A stretch of DNA of 11,011 bases from NCBI GenBank assembly GCA_035604035.1, contig DATNJF010000051.1, positions 1 through 11,011 on the forward strand. Reading direction: 5' to 3'. The notes under the pieces were generated by a model, which saw only the letters and a list, made by a program, of their open reading frames with translations, had not been told where the DNA came from and searched no databases. The translations under genes were made by a program, and so were the position numbers. Below are positions 1 through 5,359 of this stretch, one piece after another (position 1 is the first letter of the stretch; every line of letters begins with the position of its first letter). This DNA comes from DATARH01 sp035604035. GTDB lineage: Bacteria; Pseudomonadota; Alphaproteobacteria; ATCC43930; CGMCC-115725.

Positions 1-1230
1 TTAAACGACAACGCGCTGAAAAACGCGCTCGTCTTGATGCTGGCCTACCGGCCAGAGATGGCAGAGGGGATGTCGGCGGGCATTTTGATCCCCTTGGCGG
101 GCGGCCTCTTTATCCTGCCGTTCTTTCTGTTGTCGGCGACCGCCGGCGAGCTGGCCGACGCGCTCGACAAGGCGCGGCTCATCCGCATCATCAAGCTCTC
201 CGAGATCGCGGTGATGCTGGTCGCCGCCACCGGGGTGATCTACGCCAGCCCCGTCACCCTCTTGGCGCTGCTCTTCGTCATGGGCATCGAGGCGACGTTT
301 TTCGGCCCGCTCAAATACGCGATCCTCCCCGACCTTCTCGGCCTCAACGATCTGCTGCTCGGCAATGCGCTGGTCGAGGCGGGGACGTTCCTCGCCATCC
401 TCTTCGGCACCATCGCCGGGATGCTGATCGCCGGCGCGCACGGGGCAAAGCTGGTGGCGGCGCTGATCGTGCTGATCGCTCTCGCCGCCTATCTGTTCAG
501 CCACGGCATCCCGGCGACCGCGCCGGGGATTGCGCGCGCTCGCATCAGCCTCAATTTCGTCGCCGCCACCGCGCGGCTTATCGCCGACGCGCGGCGCGAG
601 CGGGTGCGCTTCCGCTCGATCCTCGGCATCTCGTGGTTCTGGCTGGTCGGCGCGACCTACCTGTCGCAATTCCCCACCTATGTGCACCTCTACCTCAACA
701 GCGAGGAGGGCGTGGTGACCCTGTTCCTCACCGTGTTCTCGGTCGGGGTTGGCTGCGGCTCGCTCACCGGCAACCGCATCCTCAAGGGTCGGATCAGCGC
801 CCGCATCGTGCCCTGGGGCGGGCTCGGCATCGCACTGTTTTCGCTTTTGCTGTGGGCGGCGAGTCCAGCTGGCGGCTCTTACACCGGGGCCCTGCTGACC
901 GTTGGCGATTTCCTTGGCTTTCCGGTCAGCTGGGTAATCCTTGTCGCCCTCTTCGGCATCGCCGCGTCGGGCGGCATCTTCATCCTGCCGCTCTACGCGC
1001 TGTTGCAGACCGCCGGCGACGAGCACCGCCGCGCTCGCGCGATCGGCGCCAACAATGTCGTCAACGCAGCGGCGATGGTGCTGTCGGCGCTGGCGGTGAT
1101 CGCTCTCGTCGCCATGGGGGTCAGCGTGCCGCAGCTGTTCCTGCTGACCGGCATCCTCACTCTCGGCGTCACCGCGGTGTTCTGGCGCTTGCGCGCGTCG
1201 CTGGTGCCGAGCCCAGCAGCGGCGGAGTAG
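1..1230 (+). CDS. MFS transporter, LplT / Aas-N-terminal type (5' partial)
   Basis: This is a polytopic inner-membrane transporter of the major facilitator superfamily, cut by the left window edge. The frame is open from base 1 and begins LNDNALKNALVLML, which matches the start of the first membrane helix in this subfamily, so only a short N-terminus is missing. The ATG at 34 lies inside that helix and is not the real start. Visible hallmarks are an MFS motif-A-like loop (GELADALDKARLIRIIK, fragment residues about 49-65), the segment FFGPLKYAILPDLL followed by GNALVEAGTFLAILFGT, and a late GGIFILPLYALLQ. All three resemble LplT, the lysophospholipid flippase, and the MFS half of fused MFS-acyltransferase (Aas-like) proteins. 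Here the protein stops about 20 residues after the last helix with no acyltransferase domain. Lysophospholipid transport is inferred from family resemblance; the substrate is unproven. The gene converges on prfB with 2 nt between stop codons. Confidence 0.85.
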   Translation, partial: LNDNALKNALVLMLAYRPEMAEGMSAGILIPLAGGLFILPFFLLSATAGELADALDKARLIRIIKLSEIAVMLVAATGVIYASPVTLLALLFVMGIEATFFGPLKYAILPDLLGLNDLLLGNALVEAGTFLAILFGTIAGMLIAGAHGAKLVAALIVLIALAAYLFSHGIPATAPGIARARISLNFVAATARLIADARRERVRFRSILGISWFWLVGATYLSQFPTYVHLYLNSEEGVVTLFLTVFSVGVGCGSLTGNRILKGRISARIVPWGGLGIALFSLLLWAASPAGGSYTGALLTVGDFLGFPVSWVILVALFGIAASGGIFILPLYALLQTAGDEHRRARAIGANNVVNAAAMVLSALAVIALVAMGVSVPQLFLLTGILTLGVTAVFWRLRASLVPSPAAAE

Positions 1231-1232
1231 AG

Positions 1233-2355
1233 CTACCCCTTGGCAAGCACATCGGCGCCCTCAATGCGCTGGGCGAGTGCGGCGGCCAGGAAGCGGTCGA
1301 TATCGCCGTTGAGCACCGCCGGGGCGTTGCCGATCTCGACTCCGGTGCGCAAATCCTTGACCATCTGGTAGGGCTGTAGCACGTAAGACCTAATCTGGTG
1401 GCCCCAGCCGATATCGGTCTTCGACGCGTTCATCGCGTCGGTCGCCGCCTCGCGCTTCGCCAGCTCGGCCTCGTAGAGCCGCGCGCGCAGCATCGCGAAG
1501 GCTTGGGCGCGGTTTTGGTGCTGCGAGCGCTCGCTCTGACACTGCACGACGATGTTGGTCGGCAGATGGGTGATACGGATGGCGCTGTCGGTCTTGTTGA
1601 CGTGCTGCCCGCCGGCGCCCGAGGCGCGGTAGGTGTCGATGCGCAAATCCTTGTCGAGGATCTCGATCTCGATTTTGTCGTCGATCACGGGATAAACCCA
1701 GGCCGAGGCGAAGCTGGTGTGCCGGCGCGCCGCCGAGTCGAACGGCGAGATGCGCACCAGGCGATGCACGCCGCTCTCGGTCTTGAGCCAGCCATAGGCG
1801 TTGAGACCGCTGATCTTGACCGTCGCCGATTTGATGCCGGCGCCCTCGCCGGCGCTCTCCTCGACCCATTCGACCTTGTAGCCGTGCGCCTCGGCCCAGC
1901 GCACATACATGCGCAGCAGCATTTCGGCCCAGTCCTGCGCCTCGGTGCCGCCGCTGCCGGCATGGGCTTCGAGATAGCAATCGTTGGCGTCGGCCTCGCC
2001 CGAGAGCAGGCTTTCGAGCTCGCGCTGCGCCGCCTCGGCATGGAGCTTTTCGAGCGTCGTCTCGGCTTCCTTGACGACGCCATCGTCGCCTTCCGCCTCA
2101 GCCAGCTCGATGAGCTCGGCCGCGTCCTTGTAGCCCTGCTCGATACGCTTGTAGCCGCTGACCAGGTGGTCAAGCCGGTTGCGCGCCCGGATCAGCTTCT
2201 GCGCCGCCTCTGGATTGTCCCAGAGCTTCGGATCCTCGGCCCTGCGGTTCAGCTCGTCGAGCCGAGCGGTCGCGACATCCCAGTCAAAGATGCCTCCGCA
2301 GCAGGGAGAGCGATTTCTCGATGCCGTCGACGAGGGTCTGGGTTTCCGCACGCAT
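1233..2355 (-). CDS. prfB: Peptide chain release factor 2 (RF2), with programmed +1 frameshift
   Basis: RF2 recognises UAA and UGA stop codons and triggers peptide release on the ribosome. The joined product is 373 aa. The ATG at 2355-2353 opens a 23-codon frame (MRAETQTLVDGIEKSLSLLR..., ending RRHL) that stops at UGA 2286-2284. A +1 shift at CUU UGA C continues with DWDVATARLDELN and runs to TAG at 1235-1233. In the joined numbering there is the SPF stop-codon recognition tripeptide at 203-205, which marks RF2 rather than RF1, and the catalytic GGQ at 248-250 in GAGGQHVNKTDS. Both sit two residues before their E. coli positions. GSGGTEAQDWAEML is at 133-146. A Shine-Dalgarno AAGGGA (2367-2362) precedes the ATG. 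Reading from the GTG at 2351 keeps one frame but gives an unrelated basic N-terminus (MRKPRPSSTASRN...) and is an artefact. The gene lies 20 nt downstream of mrcA, probably cotranscribed. RF2 abundance should regulate it through the frameshift. Confidence 0.97.
2283..2297 (-). promoter_or_regulatory. RF2 programmed +1 ribosomal frameshift site
   Basis: Read on the minus strand, the site is GGAGG (2297-2293), three bases (CAT), then CTT TGA C (2289-2283). This is the classic prfB recoding signal: an internal anti-SD-pairing element exactly 3 nt before the slippery CUU, followed by the poorly terminating UGA C. The zero-frame peptide ends at this UGA (codon 24), and the +1 frame restores the conserved RF2 sequence HL-DWD without a gap. 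In the known mechanism, low RF2 makes the ribosome pause at UGA and slip to +1, producing more RF2. High RF2 terminates translation here and yields a 23-residue peptide. Confidence 0.96.
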
Positions 2356-2361
2356 GCTTAT

Positions 2362-2367
2362 TCCCTT
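2362..2367 (-). promoter_or_regulatory. Ribosome binding site of prfB
   Basis: AAGGGA on the minus strand lies 6 nt before the ATG at 2355. Its position supports that ATG rather than the GTG at 2351 as the start of prfB. Confidence 0.7.
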
Positions 2368-2375
2368 CGATTTTC

Positions 2376-4934
2376 CTAGTACAATCCGCCGGTGCCGCGC
2401 ATCGGCTCTCGCGGGTTGTCCGATGCCGACGCATCGGTCTCGCCCGGCACGCCGCGCAGCCCGAGGTCCTGGTCCTTGTCGGGCGAGGTACCCGGCTTGT
2501 AGGCGAAATAAACCGCCGCCTCGCCGGGACCGGCCGCTTGCATCGTATCCGGGTTGACCCGGATCATCTGCAACCCCGGCGGAATACGGAACTCGGTCGG
2601 CGGCGCGTTCTTCACCACTGCGATCATGTAGTCGCGGAATACCGGTGCGGCAACTACCGCCGCCTGCGCGCCGCGGCCCAGGCTGTCGTGATCGTCGTAG
2701 CCGATATAGACGCCGGCGGCCAGGTTCGGGGTGAAGCCGACAAACCAGGCGTCGCGCCAGTCGCTGGTCGTGCCGGTCTTGCCGGCGAGCGGCTTGCCGA
2801 CGACCGCCACCCGGCTGCCGGTGCCGCGCTGGATGACGCCCTGCATCATCTGCACGAGTTGATAGGTCGATTGCGGGTCGGCGATCTGCTCGCGGGTGTC
2901 AGCGATGACCGGCGGCGTCTGGTTGCTCCATTCGACATCCTTGCATCCGGCGCACGGGCGCTGGTCGGCACGGAAGATGGTGACGCCGTTCCTATCCTGG
3001 ACGCTGTCGATCAGGGTCGGGATCAGCCGCTTGCCGCCATCGACCAGCATCGCGTAGGCCGCGGTGAGCCGCAGCGGCGTGGTTTCGCCGGCGCCGAGCG
3101 ACATCGAATATTCGCGTGGCATGTGATCCATGATGCCGAACGCCTCGACGTTCTGACCCACCGAATCCATGCCGAGGATCGCGCCCAGGCGAGCGGCGAC
3201 CGTGTTGAGCGAGTGGGCGAGGGCAACCGCGAGCGGCGTTGGCCCGCGAAAACTGTCGGATTCGTAATTGCCCGGCGTCCACGGCGGCAGGCCGGGACCC
3301 TGGCTCAGCGACAGCGGGCCGTCGACCACCAGGGTGGAGGGCGTGAACCCGTGTTCGAGCGCGGTGAGGTAGACAAATGGCTTGATCGCCGAGCCGGGCT
3401 GCCGCTTCGCTTGGGTCGCGCGGTTGAACTGGCTGATCTCGAAGCTGAACCCGCCGCTCATCGCCAGCACCCGGCCGGTATGCGGGTCGATGGTCACCAG
3501 CGCGCCGGAGACTTCCGGGATCTGGCATAGGTTGAATTGCGGCCCCTTGGGCGGTGGCGCCGCGATGGGCTTGGCGTTGCTCGCCGTCTTGACGGGTACG
3601 GCTGCCGGCTCGGGGAGCGGTTCGACCAGCACGACGTCGCCGGGCTTGACCACGTCGGCGGCATTGCGCGGGAAGCCGCCGAGCGTCCCGTCCTCACGCA
3701 GCGGCCGCGCCCAACGCATCTGCGCGAACGGGATACGCCCGGTCGAGCCGTCCTTGAAGCCGATCGCGGCGCCGTCGCTTTCCGTGCGCGTTACCATGGC
3801 AAGCTGCCAGCCGACCGCGCCCGCGCCCGCCGGCAGTGGCTGCGCCGCCAAGGAAGCGGTCCAGTCGCCATTGGGCTCGATATGATCGACCGCGCCGCGC
3901 CAACCGCCGTTGGAGCGGTCGTGGGCGATGAGCCCGTCGCGCAGCGCCTTGTCGGCATTCGTCTGCAGCGCCCCATCGAGGCTGGTGCGCACGGTGAGGC
4001 CACCCTCGTAGACCACCTTCTCGCCAAACCGCGCAATCAACTCGCGCCGCACCTCCTCGGCGAAATAGGCGGCGGTGACGGTGTCGGTCTCCCCACGGCG
4101 AAGCATCGTCACCGGGTCGGCCTTGGCGGCCGTCGCTTGCGCCGCGATTATGTCGCCGTTTTCGAGCATGCGGTCGATGACCCAGTCGCGCCGTATCCGC
4201 GCAGCCTGCTGATACCTCACCGGGTTGTAGTTGTTGGGCGCTTTGGGCAGCCCGGCGAGAAAAGCGGCTTCGGCGAGGGTCAGATCGTCGAGCGGCTTGC
4301 CGAAATAGGTGAGCGCCGCTGCCGCGACACCGTAGGCGCTGCTGCCGAGATAGATTTCATTGAGATAGAGCTCGAGGATGCGGTCCTTCGACAGCGCGTC
4401 GTCGATGCGCGTGGCGAGCAGTACCTCCTTGATCTTGCGCTCGATCGACAATTCGCTGGTCAGCAGCATGTTTTTGGCGACCTGCTGGGTGATCGTCGAG
4501 GCGCCGACCGGGCGCCGGCTGCTATGCCAATGGCTGATGTCGATGACGGCCGCGCGCAGCATCGCGATAGGGTCGAAGCCGTGATGCGAATAAAAATTCT
4601 TGTCCTCGGCGGCGAGAAAGGCGGCGATCACCTGCTTCGGGATCGCGCTGATCGGTACGAAGACCCGCTTTTCGGTGGCGTATTCGGCGAGGAGCCTGCC
4701 GTCGCCGGCAAGCACCCGCGTGGTGATCGGCGGCTGATAGCGCGCGAGCTGCTGGTAATCGGGCAGGTCGCGCCCGAAATACCAGATCGTCAGCCCGGCG
4801 AACCCGCCGCCGATGATCGCCACCAGCACGGCGCAAACGAACAGGAACCGAACGAGCTTGATCAAGGTACGCAAGCGCTGCGCGCTCCATGTGGCGGCGG
4901 CGATTCGAGGTTTCGGCCGCGGCGCTCGGGCCAT
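2376..4934 (-). CDS. mrcA: Penicillin-binding protein 1A (bifunctional transglycosylase/transpeptidase)
   Basis: This class A PBP polymerises lipid II into glycan strands and crosslinks the stem peptides. It is anchored in the inner membrane with its bulk in the periplasm. Length is 852 aa, normal for PBP1A. Order: basic cytoplasmic tail, one membrane segment (about 29-51), then the GT51 transglycosylase with catalytic Glu110 in AAEDKNFYSHHGFD, GASTITQQVAKNML (144-157) and RKIKEVLLATRI. An OB-like linker domain follows (about 340-445), then the transpeptidase with SxxK S515-K518 (SAIK), SxN 575-577 (SLN) and KTG 719-721 (KTGTT). All key residues are present. Start choice: an in-frame TAA (4952-4950) lies 15 nt upstream of the ATG, so no earlier start is possible. 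Periplasmic cysteines are C470, C661 and C664 (CAGC). prfB follows 20 nt downstream. In many alphaproteobacteria an amidase gene sits between rne and mrcA; none is seen here. Confidence 0.97.
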   Translation of the reverse strand: MARAPRPKPRIAAATWSAQRLRTLIKLVRFLFVCAVLVAIIGGGFAGLTIWYFGRDLPDYQQLARYQPPITTRVLAGDGRLLAEYATEKRVFVPISAIPKQVIAAFLAAEDKNFYSHHGFDPIAMLRAAVIDISHWHSSRRPVGASTITQQVAKNMLLTSELSIERKIKEVLLATRIDDALSKDRILELYLNEIYLGSSAYGVAAAALTYFGKPLDDLTLAEAAFLAGLPKAPNNYNPVRYQQAARIRRDWVIDRMLENGDIIAAQATAAKADPVTMLRRGETDTVTAAYFAEEVRRELIARFGEKVVYEGGLTVRTSLDGALQTNADKALRDGLIAHDRSNGGWRGAVDHIEPNGDWTASLAAQPLPAGAGAVGWQLAMVTRTESDGAAIGFKDGSTGRIPFAQMRWARPLREDGTLGGFPRNAADVVKPGDVVLVEPLPEPAAVPVKTASNAKPIAAPPPKGPQFNLCQIPEVSGALVTIDPHTGRVLAMSGGFSFEISQFNRATQAKRQPGSAIKPFVYLTALEHGFTPSTLVVDGPLSLSQGPGLPPWTPGNYESDSFRGPTPLAVALAHSLNTVAARLGAILGMDSVGQNVEAFGIMDHMPREYSMSLGAGETTPLRLTAAYAMLVDGGKRLIPTLIDSVQDRNGVTIFRADQRPCAGCKDVEWSNQTPPVIADTREQIADPQSTYQLVQMMQGVIQRGTGSRVAVVGKPLAGKTGTTSDWRDAWFVGFTPNLAAGVYIGYDDHDSLGRGAQAAVVAAPVFRDYMIAVVKNAPPTEFRIPPGLQMIRVNPDTMQAAGPGEAAVYFAYKPGTSPDKDQDLGLRGVPGETDASASDNPREPMRGTGGLY

Positions 4935-4935
4935 G

Positions 4936-4950
4936 AGGGCGAGCCGCCCT
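4936..4950 (-). promoter_or_regulatory. Inverted repeat abutting the mrcA start codon
   Basis: On the mRNA strand the sequence is AGGGCG-GCT-CGCCCT, a perfect 6-bp GC-rich stem with a 3-nt loop, ending one base before the ATG. The only purine-rich SD-like stretch (AAGGG) is the 5' arm of this stem, so initiation could be damped by folding. The structure is seen directly; a regulatory role is inference. A stem this short can arise by chance in GC-rich DNA. Confidence 0.35.
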
Positions 4951-5063
4951 TATGCGCCAACACCTGGGCCATTCCAAGTCCGATTTGGTTGCGCACCAAC
5001 CCCTATCGGGAGCCGCCGATGACGAAATGGGATGCCGGCTCGCGGTTGCAACTGCCGCGCCGG

Positions 5064-5092
5064 ACTAAATCATTGTCGTTCCGAGGCACCAA
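5064..5092 (-). promoter_or_regulatory. Candidate promoter for mrcA-prfB
   Basis: Minus strand: TTGGTG (5092-5087), 17-nt spacer, TTTAGT (5069-5064). The two hexamers match the sigma-70 consensus at 3/6 and 4/6 with ideal spacing, which is weak on its own. It would give a leader of about 120 nt before the mrcA ATG. It lies opposite the candidate rne promoter. Confidence 0.25.
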
Positions 5093-5101
5093 CGTTACAT
5101 T
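5073..5101 (+). promoter_or_regulatory. Candidate sigma-70 promoter for rne
   Basis: TTGTCG (5073-5078), a 17-nt spacer and TACATT (5096-5101) form the best sigma-70-like pair seen upstream of rne, with 4/6 matches in each hexamer and the key T, A and final T of the -10 present. A start near 5108 would give a leader of about 250 nt. Long autoregulatory leaders are known for rne in enterobacteria; whether this one acts similarly is unknown. Confidence 0.35.
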
Positions 5102-5122
5102 TGATGGTGCGAATTTCGCCGA

Positions 5123-5140
5123 CCGGACGTCGCCGTCCGG
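5123..5140 (+). promoter_or_regulatory. Hairpin near the 5' end of the predicted rne leader
   Basis: CCGGAC (5123-5128) and GTCCGG (5135-5140) form a perfect 6-bp stem with a 6-nt loop GTCGCC. It would lie about 15 nt inside the transcript if the candidate rne promoter is right. There is no following U-run, so it is not a typical terminator. Protection of the 5' end or RNase E self-recognition is possible but speculative. Confidence 0.35.
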
Positions 5141-5167
5141 CGGCGTTGGGATGCTCGCCCGCTCCAT

Positions 5168-5184
5168 CGGCAATTCACATGCCG
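5168..5184 (+). promoter_or_regulatory. Second short hairpin in the predicted rne leader
   Basis: CGGCA (5168-5172) and TGCCG (5180-5184) flank an AU-rich 7-nt loop ATTCACA. A stem with an A/U-rich single-stranded loop is the kind of site RNase E could cleave. The stem is only 5 bp and could be chance. Confidence 0.2.
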
Positions 5185-5345
5185 CAGCTCCGGGTGATGC
5201 GATTCACTTAACCGAGGCCGGGTGCGAGCTTTCGATCCGCGACGCCGATGACAGAATTCCGCGACGCCCCGATAGGCACTTACGGCCTCCCAGCCAAATG
5301 GACTGCGCCGCTGCCCGCCTTTGTCGCGACCGGCGCCGCGTGTCC

Positions 5346-5350
5346 CGGAG
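5346..5350 (+). promoter_or_regulatory. Ribosome binding site of rne
   Basis: CGGAG ends 9 nt before the ATG at 5360. It decides the start: the open frame extends back to 5321, but only the ATG at 5360 has an SD at suitable spacing, and it yields the family-typical N-terminus MGK-x-MLIDA. Confidence 0.65.
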
Positions 5351-5359
5351 TCTGCCCGA

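Larger units (their letters stand above)
4935..5359. other. Divergent intergenic region between mrcA and rne
   Basis: These 425 nt separate the divergent mrcA and rne starts. No convincing protein gene was found: the minus-strand open frame at 5095-5373 looks like nothing known, and the amidase often found here is absent. The region is less GC-biased than the coding sequence around 5060-5110, where candidate promoters for both directions lie back to back. Downstream, on the rne side, are two short hairpins (5123-5140 and 5168-5184) and an ATTCAC direct repeat (5173-5178 and 5202-5207). It probably holds the promoters of both operons and a long 5' leader for rne. Confidence 0.6.

Noticed and set aside
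1..1026. 341-codon open frame on - opposite the MFS gene, and similar long minus-strand frames opposite rne (5204-6526) and the M48 gene (8401-9384)
   Set aside because: They have low-complexity charged composition, no motifs, and lie fully antisense to clear genes.
2283..2355. prfB as a frameshifted pseudogene
   Set aside because: The frame change sits exactly at the canonical CUU UGA C site with the upstream SD-like element, so it is programmed recoding and not damage.
1398..3530. 710-codon open frame on + across prfB and mrcA
   Set aside because: It is antisense to two confidently identified genes, with an Arg/Ala/Gly/Asp-rich composition and no recognisable domain. This is typical of a codon-bias shadow in GC-rich DNA.
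5321..5359. Upstream start for rne at 5321
   Set aside because: The 13 extra residues are not family-like, and the CGGAG ribosome binding site favours ATG 5360.
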